Assembly (NCBI GenBank): GCA_965370495.1
Contig: CBDUUV010000001.1
Span: forward strand, 1-56,366
Direction: 5' to 3'
DNA length: 56,366 bases
DNA from: Krumholzibacterium sp965370495
GTDB lineage: Bacteria; Krumholzibacteriota; Krumholzibacteriia; Krumholzibacteriales; Krumholzibacteriaceae
Below are positions 1 through 8,035 of this stretch, piece by piece. Numbering within the stretch: the first letter of the stretch is position 1; every line of letters begins with the position of its first letter. A program made the position numbers and the translations under genes. A model generated the notes under the pieces. It did no database searches. It was not told where the DNA came from and saw only the letters and a program-made list of their open reading frames with translations.

Positions 1-1413
1 CCTCTCTGTGAACCCTTCGAGTACCTTTCTTTTTGTCTCGAGGCTGGTCCTGGCTATTTCCATAAGGTGACCGAGGCGTTGCATGAATTCGGGTTCACAA
101 TCCGAAAGATAGCCTATACGCGGCATATTGATTGTGACAACGCCGATGGAGCCGGTCAGTGGGTTAGCCCCGAAAAGGCCGCCGCCGCGTTTTTCCAGCG
201 ACCGAAGATCAAGTCTCAGCCTGCAGCACATCGATCTGGCATCATCGGGGGAGATGTCGGAATTGATGAAATTGGCAAAGTACGGAATCCCGTATTTCGC
301 TGTTATTTCCCAGAGCTTTTCCAATTCCGGATTGTCCCAGTCAAAATCAGGAGTGATGTTGTAAGTAGGAATGGGAAAAGTAAAAACCCTGCCTTTTGCG
401 TCGCCAGCTGCCAGTATTTCCAGGAAAGCCTTGTTGAACATGAAGATTTCTTCCTGGAATTGGCCATAGGTTTCTTTCTTCAATTCTCCGCCAATGATCA
501 CGGCTTCGTGGGACAGAGTGGAGGGTGGTTGAAGGTCGAAGGTCAGGTTCGTAAATGGAGTCTGGAACCCGACCCTTGTAGCGACATTCAGATTGAAGAC
601 AAATTCCTGAAGCGCCTGTTTGACCTCTCTGTAACTCAATTTGTCATACCTGATGAAAGGGGCGAGGAGAGTGTCAAAATTCGAGAAAGCCTGGGCGCCG
701 GCAGCTTCGCCCTGAAGGGTATAGAAGAAATTTACGATTTGTCCAAGCGCTGTTCGAAAGTGTTTTGCCGGAAGACTCTCGGCCTTGCCGGCGGCTCCCT
801 GAAACCCGCTACGCAGGAGATCCTGAAGGTCCCAACCGACACAATATACGGAAAGAAGTCCAAGGTCGTGGATATGCAGGGCTCCGGACGAATGTGCTTC
901 TCGTACTTCGGCAGTATAGATTTTGTTCAGCCAGTATGTCTTGCTGATTTCACTCGAGATGTAGTTGTTCAGGCCCTGGAGTGAATAGGCCATGTTGCTG
1001 TTTTCCCGGACTTTCCAGTCCAGTTTGTCGAGATAATTATCGATAAGATCCAGGTCCGCTTTCTTAACCATCTCCCTTATCCTGGAGTGCTGGTCCCGGT
1101 ACAGGATATAGGCCTTTGCCGTTTTCTTGAATGGGGATGCAAGAAGTATCTCTTCGACCAGATCCTGTACCCGCTCAACGGTCAGCTCGCTTTCAGGCTG
1201 TATTACCTGGGCAAGGCTCAGGACGCGGATAGAGAGGTTCTGTGCAGTGTCAGCCGTAAATTCACCGGTCGCTTGTCCTGCTTTTCGGATCGCTTTCGTG
1301 ATCTTTTCCATATCAAAGGGGACAACACGGCCGTCTCTTTTTTGTATACTGGTGAAGAAGGTGTTCCGGTTCCCGCTTGAAATTTTCTTTTCCCCTGCTT
1401 GATATGTTTTCAT
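1..1413 (-). CDS. nrdD: Anaerobic (class III) ribonucleoside-triphosphate reductase, N-terminal part
   Basis: Class III reductase, which reduces ribonucleotides to deoxyribonucleotides without oxygen using a glycyl radical. The 471 codons in the window hold an ATP-cone from about residue 22 (QKRDGRVVPF), then the catalytic barrel. YCVGWDL (Cys191) and MCCRLRL (Cys396/397) correspond to the two active-site cysteines of the family, and GGLFGANPLTGSIGVVTIN (410-429) is a strong family signature. The C-terminal glycyl-radical loop and zinc site lie beyond the left edge, so the gene is partial. Start ATG 1413 has GAAGGG seven bases upstream. An in-frame ATG at 1521 would add 36 basic residues with a weaker site and cannot be excluded. 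A cobalamin riboswitch and a sigma-70 promoter precede it. The activase gene nrdG is not visible and may lie to the left. Confidence 0.95.
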   Translation of the reverse strand, partial: MKTYQAGEKKISSGNRNTFFTSIQKRDGRVVPFDMEKITKAIRKAGQATGEFTADTAQNLSIRVLSLAQVIQPESELTVERVQDLVEEILLASPFKKTAKAYILYRDQHSRIREMVKKADLDLIDNYLDKLDWKVRENSNMAYSLQGLNNYISSEISKTYWLNKIYTAEVREAHSSGALHIHDLGLLSVYCVGWDLQDLLRSGFQGAAGKAESLPAKHFRTALGQIVNFFYTLQGEAAGAQAFSNFDTLLAPFIRYDKLSYREVKQALQEFVFNLNVATRVGFQTPFTNLTFDLQPPSTLSHEAVIIGGELKKETYGQFQEEIFMFNKAFLEILAAGDAKGRVFTFPIPTYNITPDFDWDNPELEKLWEITAKYGIPYFANFINSDISPDDARSMCCRLRLDLRSLEKRGGGLFGANPLTGSIGVVTINMPRIGYLSDCEPEFMQRLGHLMEIARTSLETKRKVLEGFTER

Positions 1414-1654
1414 CCCTTTTCCCTTCGGCCTTATGGCAATACTTGATGCCGGACTTATTGTTGTCCGTGTTTCCCTGTAGTTTCGCTTGAGTACCGTGCG
1501 CCTTGCGGGCGATGTAGACATATGCCTTCAGTATGAGAAAATTCGATGCGCCTGGTGGCAGTGGAAGGAGTGAGTCTTCCGTTAAGATATATAGCTTATT
1601 CTGCCTGGCCAGCCTCGCCTTTTCCTCGAAGGTACGCCTGGTCCTTCCCGCGCT

Positions 1655-1835
1655 TCCCAGCGCAGATTACCGGCAGGTCTTCGGACTTGCAGGCTGTCCG
1701 GTTCCCGGAAGGAACGCCCGTCCTACTCACCACAGCTTCCCAGCTATATCCAGCCAGTGCTTTTTTAATGGTTTTCGTTCCTGCTCACCGCTGCGGGACA
1801 GTCCCGGATTTTCACCGGGTTCCCTCTCTCAGCAT
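1655..1835 (-). promoter_or_regulatory. Cobalamin (B12) riboswitch
   Basis: On the minus strand the segment reads GGGAACCCGGTGAAAATCC, then GGGACTGTCCCGCAGCGGTG, an AGCACTG B12-box-like element, and finally GGACAGCCTGCAAGTCCGAAG with a closing CTGCCGG. This is the conserved order of the cobalamin aptamer. It sits in the leader of nrdD, about 240 nt before the chosen start. I saw no clear intrinsic terminator in the expression platform, so control could be through translation or through a structure I cannot fold by eye. The edges are approximate. Confidence 0.92.
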
Positions 1836-1870
1836 GTCAATATATAGCACATGCACCGATAACAGACCAC

Positions 1871-1900
1871 AATATATAGTATGAGTATAATCAGTGTCAA
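1871..1900 (-). promoter_or_regulatory. Sigma-70 promoter of the riboswitch-nrdD transcript
   Basis: TTGACA at 1895-1900 and TATATT at 1871-1876 (minus-strand sense) are separated by 18 nt. A TATATA reading with 16 nt is also possible. Transcription would begin near 1864, just ahead of the aptamer. Confidence 0.6.
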
Positions 1901-1976
1901 TAGAAATCAGGAAATATATATCAGGGTGGACCCGGTGTAGCAATCAGGAATAATCCGGGAAAAAGTAATAATTCAT

Positions 1977-2006
1977 TTGACAGGAGAGGGAAGTACTGCT
2001 TAATTA
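1977..2006 (+). promoter_or_regulatory. Promoter of the fur-family regulator and downstream genes
   Basis: TTGACA at 1977-1982 is followed after 17-18 nt by TTAATT/TAATTA at 2000-2006. The predicted transcript start near 2012 falls inside the first available ATG of the regulator, which casts doubt on that ATG. Confidence 0.6.
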
Positions 2007-2019
2007 GTAATGGTTACTA
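2005..2019 (+). promoter_or_regulatory. Palindromic operator, probable Fur-family autoregulatory site
   Basis: TAGTAA-TGG-TTACTA is a perfect 6-3-6 inverted repeat lying on the -10 region and transcript start of the regulator gene. Its size, AT-richness and position match PerR/Fur boxes in general form, although it is not the classical GATAAT repeat. Autorepression is inferred. Confidence 0.55.
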
Positions 2020-2435
2020 TTAGCAGAAAGTTGAGTATCTTGTCAGAGATCAGAATAACCAGGCAGCGAAAAGTGATCCTTGAAGAATTGAGGAGAAACA
2101 AGACGCATCCTACAGCGGACGAACTCTACGAGAGTGTCAGGCGAAGGCTTCCCAGGATAAGCCTTGGGACCGTCTACAGAAACCTTGAACTTCTTTCAAG
2201 GTGTGGAGAGATCCGGAAGCTCGAGCAGAGTGGGTCGCAAATGCGTTTTGATGGAGACCTGACAGATCATCACCATATCAGGTGCGAGAAATGTGGGAAG
2301 ATCCGTGATATCAGGGGGCTTCCAGTGTGTGATATATGCGAACAGAAACATCTGGAGGATACGGGATACAGGTTGATCACCACAAGAGTTGAGTTGATCG
2401 GGCTCTGCCCTGAATGCCAGGGGGCGGAAGAATAG
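2010..2435 (+). CDS. Fur/PerR-family metal-dependent transcriptional regulator
   Basis: About 141 residues, the usual family length. The N-terminal winged helix contains RITRQRKVILEEL and SLGTVYRNLELL (recognition helix). The dimerisation half carries DHHHIRCEKCGKI and, near the end, GLCPEC, giving the two CxxC pairs of the structural zinc site, plus an extra CDIC motif. PerR-like rather than Fur-like is suggested by the sequence but metal specificity cannot be read. The ATG at 2010 has no ribosome site at proper distance and overlaps the promoter and operator, so TTG 2031 or TTG 2040 may be the true start; both keep the whole DNA-binding domain. The gene leads a co-directional group ending in a metal permease, fitting a metal or redox stress role. 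Confidence 0.9.
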   Translation: MVTISRKLSILSEIRITRQRKVILEELRRNKTHPTADELYESVRRRLPRISLGTVYRNLELLSRCGEIRKLEQSGSQMRFDGDLTDHHHIRCEKCGKIRDIRGLPVCDICEQKHLEDTGYRLITTRVELIGLCPECQGAEE

Positions 2436-2467
2436 CGAATCCGGTGCAAATGGGGAAGGGAAAACAC

Positions 2468-3328
2468 ATGGTTGCGAAAAAGAGCATGTCAAAGGCCCTG
2501 AATGAGTTGTACGCGAGGTATGACAGCAGGGATCATGTGGATCCCGATCCACTCCTGTTCCTGTTCGGATATCAGAATGTGCGTGACCGGGAGGTAGTGG
2601 GGCTCATAGCCTCATCGCTGGCTTTCGGGAGCGTTCGTCAGATAATAAAGAGTATAGGGAAAGTGCTTGGGCAGATGGGAGATTCACCCGCAGATTATGT
2701 CATGGGATCAAGCGGGGACTCGCTGAAAAGCGACATGGGAGGATTCAGACACAGGTGGGCTGATGAAAATGACCTGATTGACCTGCTTGCCGGTACCGGG
2801 AGAGTCATCAGAGAACATGGATCTCTTGAAAAATCTTTTATGCGGGGGTTTTCTCATCAGGATGAGGATGTTGTTCCAGCCCTGATATCATTTGTCAGCG
2901 AGATTGTGGGAGATGAAAAGGTCAACCGCCTGTTGCCTTCTCCGGCACGGGGGAGTGCCTGCAAGAGGTTGAATCTTTTCCTGAGATGGATGGTGCGTGT
3001 CGATGGGGTCGATCCTGGCGGGTGGAAGGCTGTGCCTGCCTCAAAATTATTGATACCCCTGGACGTGCATATGCATAGACTCGGAATCTTGCTGGGGATG
3101 ACTGACAGAAAACAGGGTGACCTGAAAACAGCGAGAGAGATCACGGATGGATTGAGGGAATACGCACTTGATGATCCTGTAAAATACGATTTTGCTCTCA
3201 CAAGGCTTGGGATAAGGCGTGACGATGACAGGGAGAAATTGTTGATGAAACTCGGAATATGGATCGATGGAACAGGAAAACCGGCGCCCTATGGCCGGAA
3301 ATCCGGTTATCAAGGGAGAACAAATTGA
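2468..3328 (+). CDS. TIGR02757/DUF2400 family protein
   Basis: A 286-residue protein of the TIGR02757 (DUF2400) family, whose function is not established. Recognisable segments are the N-terminal ALNELYARYDSRDHVDPDP, the EVVGLIASSLAFGSV helix and the C-terminal block DVHMHRLGILLGMT followed by FALTRLGIRR. It is soluble, with no signal peptide or membrane segment. Start ATG 2468 is preceded by GGGGAAGGG at eight bases. Upstream in-frame ATGs at 2414 and 2450 overlap the regulator gene or the ribosome site itself. It is 32 nt after the Fur-family gene and overlaps the following permease by four bases, so it is probably co-transcribed and translationally coupled. Confidence 0.85.
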   Translation: MVAKKSMSKALNELYARYDSRDHVDPDPLLFLFGYQNVRDREVVGLIASSLAFGSVRQIIKSIGKVLGQMGDSPADYVMGSSGDSLKSDMGGFRHRWADENDLIDLLAGTGRVIREHGSLEKSFMRGFSHQDEDVVPALISFVSEIVGDEKVNRLLPSPARGSACKRLNLFLRWMVRVDGVDPGGWKAVPASKLLIPLDVHMHRLGILLGMTDRKQGDLKTAREITDGLREYALDDPVKYDFALTRLGIRRDDDREKLLMKLGIWIDGTGKPAPYGRKSGYQGRTN

Positions 3329-4593
3329 AGGAATTTATTCTGAAATTTTTTCTCGAACTGATTCAGACGACGCAGGAAATGTCTCCGTACCTGATTTTCG
3401 GGTTTTTCATGGCCGGAATACTTTCGGTGTTTATCAATCCGGAGACGGTTGAAAACCACCTTGGAGGAAAGGGCCTGCTGCAGGTCGTCAAAGCATCTCT
3501 TTTTGGTGTTCCATTGCCTCTCTGCTCATGTGGAGTGATCCCTGTTGCAGCATCGTTGAGAAGGCATGGTGCGGGCAAGGGTGCTACGACATCTTTTCTC
3601 ATATCTACGCCGCAGACAGGAGTTGACAGCATCTTTATTACTTTAAGCCTTTTGGGGCCTGTTTACGCGATTTTCAGGCCTCTTGTCGCTTTCGCGAGCG
3701 GGATTGTGGGCGGGATGGCCGTCAACCTGTTTGATGATGATGACGGCGGCCGTTCTGGCCCGGCGGGTTGCGGGGATTATTGTTGTACCACCGATAATGT
3801 TGGCAAGAAGATCACGGAAGTTTTCAGGTATGGATTTCGCACGCTGCCCGCGGATATCGGCAAGGCGCTGATATTCGGCATACTGGTCGCGGCGGTTATT
3901 GGCGCTGTAATACCGGATGATTTCCTTGTAGGTATTCTGGGTGGGGGGATAATTGCCATGCTGGTCATGATGGCACTCGGCATTCCGGTGTATGTCTGTG
4001 CTACCGCGTCAGTTCCTATTGCAGCGGCTCTTATTGCCAAAGGAGTTTCTCCCGGCGCAGCACTTGTATTCCTTATGACGGGGCCGGCGACAAACGCCGC
4101 AACAATTATGACGGTCAGCAGAGTGATGGGAAAAATGACTATGGGTATATATCTGGCCACAGTGGCGGTTTCTGCCGTTGTTGCCGGCTTGCTGCTCGAT
4201 CTGATATATCATTCTCCGGCTGTTTCGCCTGCTGGCGTGATGCCTTTCATGATACCCGTCTGGATCAAATCCGTCAGCGCCGTGATCCTTGCGGGTATTA
4301 TTGCGGCTTCTTTTATTTCCCGAAAGAAGGGGGAGAGCGAGAAGATGATAATGCCTGAATCAGGAGAGAGCGTTGTTACTGTCAGCATCAAGGGGATGAC
4401 ATGTGAACATTGTGTTAAAAGCGTAGAACGTTCTTTGAGAGAGACCCCTGGTGTAGAAACAGTGGAAGTCGATCTGAAAAAGGGTGAGGCCAGGATACGG
4501 GGCAGGGAATTGGACGAAATACAGCTTGCCGGGTCCGTGGAGGTTCTTGGATACAAAGTTACCGGGACACAAAGCAAGGGGCTGGATAAATGA
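3325..4593 (+). CDS. SO_0444-type Cu/Zn efflux permease with C-terminal HMA domain
   Basis: A 422-residue polytopic permease of the DUF318/ArsP-like superfamily. The signature PLPLCSCGVIPVAASLRR near residue 60 and LISTPQTGVDS follow, and a second PATNAATIM segment gives the usual pseudo-repeat. A cytoplasmic loop holds acidic residues and a Cys pair (DYCCTTD). After about residue 350 comes a heavy-metal-associated domain with GMTCEHC, ending at the C-terminus. Known relatives are linked to copper or zinc efflux. The start is TTG 3325 with GGGAG seven bases upstream, overlapping the previous stop in a TTGA junction. It overlaps the next gene by ATGA. Substrate metal is inferred from the family, not seen. 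Confidence 0.88.
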   Translation: MKEFILKFFLELIQTTQEMSPYLIFGFFMAGILSVFINPETVENHLGGKGLLQVVKASLFGVPLPLCSCGVIPVAASLRRHGAGKGATTSFLISTPQTGVDSIFITLSLLGPVYAIFRPLVAFASGIVGGMAVNLFDDDDGGRSGPAGCGDYCCTTDNVGKKITEVFRYGFRTLPADIGKALIFGILVAAVIGAVIPDDFLVGILGGGIIAMLVMMALGIPVYVCATASVPIAAALIAKGVSPGAALVFLMTGPATNAATIMTVSRVMGKMTMGIYLATVAVSAVVAGLLLDLIYHSPAVSPAGVMPFMIPVWIKSVSAVILAGIIAASFISRKKGESEKMIMPESGESVVTVSIKGMTCEHCVKSVERSLRETPGVETVEVDLKKGEARIRGRELDEIQLAGSVEVLGYKVTGTQSKGLDK

Positions 4594-5447
4594 AAAGACA
4601 GATTATCACTATCGATGAAGAAAAATGCAACGGTTGCGGGCTTTGCCTTCCAAATTGTCCTGAAGGCGCTCTGCAGATCATCGATGGAAAAGCGAGGTTG
4701 ATAAGTGATCTGTTCTGTGACGGGCTTGGAGCCTGCATTGGCCATTGTCCTGAAGGAGCCATCACGACCGAGATGAGGGAAGCGGAAGAATATGACGAAA
4801 AACGAGTTATGGAAAACATAGTCAAGCAGGGCGAGAACGTGATCAAAGCTCATCTCCAGCATCTGCTTGATCATGGAGAGATCGATCTTCTTGTGCAGGG
4901 CATGGAATTTCTGAAGGATAACGATTATGATATTCCAGAGGATATCATGGCTTCCCTCTGTCCGGCTGCGGGTAAGCCGGTTCACAGTGCTGGACACGGA
5001 GGAGGATGTCCCGGGTCGAGCGTGGTCGAAATCGCAGCCGCGCCCGGCGGGGAAGAAGCCATGGCACCTGGCCCTGTGCCATCGAGATTGGGACAATGGC
5101 CTGTTCAGATCAAACTCGTGCCGCCTCACGCGGCTTTTCTGAGCGGTGCCGATCTGTTGATAGCAGCGGATTGTGTACCTTTTGCCTATGCTGATTTCCA
5201 TAATCGTTTCCTTGCCGGTAAGGTATGCCTGGTCGGTTGCCCCAAACTCGATGACGCGGGATACTATCTTGAGAAACTCACGGCGATTTTTTCCGTAAAC
5301 GATATTCGATCTATCACTGTTGTCTATATGGAAGTACCGTGCTGTTCCGGAATGGTCAAACTGGTCGAGAGTGCTGTGAGGGCATCAGGCAAAGATATAC
5401 CGGTCGGCAAGCAGATGATCGGCATAAAGGGTGATGAACTCGGATAG
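4590..5447 (+). CDS. 4Fe-4S cluster-binding protein (ferredoxin-like, two clusters)
   Basis: A 285-residue soluble protein. Residues 13-24 hold CNGCGLCLPNCP, a full 4Fe-4S motif. A second, less regular set (CDGLGACIGHCPEGA, about 43-57) completes a dicluster fold. The centre is low in motifs with CPAAGKPVHSAGHGGGCPG. The C-terminal half has CLVGCPKLDD and VPCCSGMVKLV, suggesting an additional cysteine-rich redox or metal site. Proteins of this type occur as partners of SO_0444 permeases in anaerobes. The ATG lies in the ATGA overlap with the permease, so expression is coupled. A reducing or metal-relay role for efflux is inferred from context only. Confidence 0.85.
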   Translation: MKRQIITIDEEKCNGCGLCLPNCPEGALQIIDGKARLISDLFCDGLGACIGHCPEGAITTEMREAEEYDEKRVMENIVKQGENVIKAHLQHLLDHGEIDLLVQGMEFLKDNDYDIPEDIMASLCPAAGKPVHSAGHGGGCPGSSVVEIAAAPGGEEAMAPGPVPSRLGQWPVQIKLVPPHAAFLSGADLLIAADCVPFAYADFHNRFLAGKVCLVGCPKLDDAGYYLEKLTAIFSVNDIRSITVVYMEVPCCSGMVKLVESAVRASGKDIPVGKQMIGIKGDELG

Positions 5448-5512
5448 ACCGGGAGACGAGGCCTCGGCCGGAGTCTCGAATCATGACAGAGTCTACCTCT
5501 GGTCCATGGAAA

Positions 5513-5941
5513 TCAGTTCTGGTCATTCGGTAGAGGCCTGGAACGATTCCGCTTCAGCATGCCGCGCCGTTTCTTTTCAGTCAGCCTGCGCTGCTTCACG
5601 AATCCCGGAGTGCGGAGTTTTTTGCGCGGCGGGTCGACGTGCAAGGCCTGCAGGATGAGCTCGGCAAACCTCTCGATAGCGGCACTGCGGTTTGCGTTTT
5701 GAGTCCTGAATTTTTGGGAATGGACTCTCAGTATGCCCTGTTTGTTTATCCTGCCTGGAAGTTTTTCCATGATCAGGCGCTTCTGGTTATCGTCCAGGGC
5801 GGATGAAGCGCCGACATCGAATTGAAGAGTCACCCTGGTGTTGACCCTGTTGACGTTCTGCCCCCCGGGTTTGCTGCTTGAAGAGAAGGTAAGCCTGATC
5901 TCGGTATCCGGTATTTCCAGTTTTTCATCTATCTTTATCAT
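5513..5941 (-). CDS. arfB: Alternative ribosome-rescue factor / peptidyl-tRNA hydrolase ArfB
   Basis: A 142-residue release-factor-like hydrolase that frees peptides from stalled ribosomes. The catalytic motif SSKPGGQNVNRVNTRV carries GGQ near residue 26, and the basic C-terminal tail (KKLRTPGFVKQRR, then KKRRGMLKRNR) matches the part that enters the empty mRNA channel. Start ATG 5941 has GAGGGG at seven bases and gives the family-like N-terminus MIKIDEKLEIPDTEI. A start at 5956 is also possible. It is a single gene, convergent with the ferredoxin gene and divergent from sppA. Confidence 0.93.
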   Translation of the reverse strand: MIKIDEKLEIPDTEIRLTFSSSSKPGGQNVNRVNTRVTLQFDVGASSALDDNQKRLIMEKLPGRINKQGILRVHSQKFRTQNANRSAAIERFAELILQALHVDPPRKKLRTPGFVKQRRLTEKKRRGMLKRNRSRPLPNDQN

Positions 5942-6187
5942 TCGAGTGCCCCTCATTGCGGACCCCTGTGTCTGACCATGCGGGATTATAACCAACATAC
6001 ATGTAAAATGTTGAGTTATTTCTGTTGGCATGATAGCCTTGTATTTCTTAAAGTACAGGTCATATATGATCTGGGCGACAGGAAAATTTGATTCCGGGGA
6101 TGCGTATTGATTGCAGATGGTGATAAGTGCGCGTTCCGGAAAAGTGCAATCTGTCCCGGGTTTTCATTATTATCTGGAGGTGTGTTC

Positions 6188-7936
6188 GTGAAATCGTTTT
6201 TCAAGTCTTTCCTGGCAGCTTTTCTGGCGATATGTATGGTATTGCTGATTGCAGTCGTTATCATGGTTTCGGTGGTTTCAGTAGTTTCCAAATCCGGTAA
6301 AGCTGACAAGATAGAAAACCATTCCTGGCTCGTAATCGATATACATGGCGAGATATCGGAATACTCCCCCCCGGTCAATCTGATAGCGGAGATCGTTGGA
6401 GGGAAAGGCGAGTCGCTGCAGCGTATTCTCTGTAACCTGGAAAAAGTCTGCGTAGATGACCGTATGGAAGGTGTGATTATCAAAATGTCGGCCAATAACG
6501 GCGCCGGCAGGGCGATGATTGAAGAGATAAGAGGGGCTATCGGGAAGGTACAGGAAGCCGGCAAAAAAGTATACGGATTCTCGGATTCGATGGACAGGGG
6601 AATTTACTATCTGGCAAGCGCGTGCGATTCGATCTTCATGCCGTCGACCGGCTATATGTCATTCATCGGGTATTCTGTAACGACAGAACACTTCCTCGGA
6701 ACACTGGAGAAGCTTGGCATCAAGCATAATCTTCATAAGATCAAGGATTACAAAAGCGCCGCCGAAATGTTTGTCAGCAAAAAGATGTCCCCTGCCGCGA
6801 GAGAAAACAAGGAATGGATCCTTGATGAGTTCTGGACCATGTTCTGCGAAGCGATCGAGGCTGATCGCGGCATCTCGGAGGAACAGCTGATCAATGCCAT
6901 GGACCACGCGCTTTTCTTGCCCCGGGATGCGATGGAGATCGGTTTGATAGACGGCCTGAAATACTGGGATGAGATCGAGAGCATGCTCAAACCCGATGGC
7001 GATAAAACACTTCGCACAGTATCCCAGAGCCAGTATGCCGATGTGAAGCCGGAAAAGCTCGGGCTTAAAGGGGATAAAAAGATAGCGGTGATCCATGCCC
7101 AGGGGATGATCGGCGGACGGAAAAACAGGATCGATCCAATGCTGGGAATCATGATGGGGCATGAATCGATCGTTGCAGAGTTGAAAAAAGCACAGAAGGA
7201 TGATGATGTCGCCGCTATCGTATTTCGTATCGATAGTGGGGGCGGAGAAAGCCTTGCCAGTGATCTGATCGGTCACCAGGTGGAAGTAACCGCCGGGATC
7301 AAACCGGTAATAGTATCGATGGTCGATGTCGCCGCATCGGGAGGGTACATGATCGCTTACAGGGCGACGAAGATTGTGGCCAACCCGATGACGATCACAG
7401 GTTCAATAGGTTCGATCAGCGGAAAGATGAACATTTCCGGTTTTAACGACAAGCTTGGTATATCGCACGACTTTGTTACGAAGGGGCCGCGAGCGCTCAT
7501 CTATTCTCCCTATAAAGATTTTTCACAGGATGAGTGGGAAATATTCACCGCCAATCACTGGGCGGGGTTCAATGAATGGCTCCAGGGTGTCGCTGATTAC
7601 AGGAAAATGACTTTCCAGGAAGCTGAGAAGCTCGCCCACGGGAGGGTATGGTCAGGGCGGCAGGGTAAAGATAACGGCCTTGTCGATGAACTCGGCGGGT
7701 TGGACCGGGCTATAGAACTTGCTATGGAACTGGCCGGGCTTCCCGCGGATGAAGGGGTGACAATCAAACATTTTCCTGTGAAAAAAAGCCTGTTAGAGGG
7801 ATTGCTCGACGATGGTAATTTTACTGTGGCTGCGAAATATGTCATTTACAGGTATATCAGGGATGACCTGGCGGAGACGTGGAACATGGTGACGCGTTCA
7901 CACCTGTATATGATGGAGGGGTTTGATATAGAATAG
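6188..7936 (+). CDS. sppA: Signal peptide peptidase SppA, 67-kDa (protease IV) type
   Basis: A 582-residue membrane-anchored serine protease of family S49 that degrades cleaved signal peptides. Residues 4-35 form one hydrophobic anchor. The long form has two repeats: the N-terminal repeat supplies the general base Lys189 in IKDYKSAAEMF and the C-terminal repeat the nucleophile Ser384 in VDVAASGGYMIAY, with GSIGSISGKMN downstream. This matches the Ser-Lys dyad of E. coli SppA (K209/S409). GTG 6188 is chosen because GGAGGT lies seven bases upstream; the earlier ATG at 6107 lacks a ribosome site. It begins a same-strand run with an S9 peptidase and a gamma-glutamyltransferase, a peptide-turnover neighbourhood. 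Confidence 0.93.
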   Translation: MKSFFKSFLAAFLAICMVLLIAVVIMVSVVSVVSKSGKADKIENHSWLVIDIHGEISEYSPPVNLIAEIVGGKGESLQRILCNLEKVCVDDRMEGVIIKMSANNGAGRAMIEEIRGAIGKVQEAGKKVYGFSDSMDRGIYYLASACDSIFMPSTGYMSFIGYSVTTEHFLGTLEKLGIKHNLHKIKDYKSAAEMFVSKKMSPAARENKEWILDEFWTMFCEAIEADRGISEEQLINAMDHALFLPRDAMEIGLIDGLKYWDEIESMLKPDGDKTLRTVSQSQYADVKPEKLGLKGDKKIAVIHAQGMIGGRKNRIDPMLGIMMGHESIVAELKKAQKDDDVAAIVFRIDSGGGESLASDLIGHQVEVTAGIKPVIVSMVDVAASGGYMIAYRATKIVANPMTITGSIGSISGKMNISGFNDKLGISHDFVTKGPRALIYSPYKDFSQDEWEIFTANHWAGFNEWLQGVADYRKMTFQEAEKLAHGRVWSGRQGKDNGLVDELGGLDRAIELAMELAGLPADEGVTIKHFPVKKSLLEGLLDDGNFTVAAKYVIYRYIRDDLAETWNMVTRSHLYMMEGFDIE

Positions 7937-8007
7937 GGGGGGGCCCTGGCTGATTTGATTATGTGGGGGGGGTGGCGCCGCTGCTTGAAGGGCCCGCTCC
8001 CCTTTTT
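7935..8007 (+). terminator. Possible intrinsic terminator after sppA
   Basis: A run AGGGGGGGGCCCT (7935-7947) can pair with AGGGCCCGCTCCCCT (7989-8003), directly followed by a run of Ts to 8007. The loop is long, about 40 nt, so an attenuator or an accidental match is possible. Confidence 0.35.
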
Positions 8008-8035
8008 ATCAGGTTCTGACGAAGGAGTGTGATCA

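Noticed and set aside
67..984. Long plus-strand open frame
   Set aside because: It is antisense to nrdD, whose minus-strand translation has clear family motifs; the plus frame resembles nothing and has no ribosome site.
4209..5201. Minus-strand frame of 330 codons
   Set aside because: It overlaps both the HMA domain and the ferredoxin gene, which are strongly supported.
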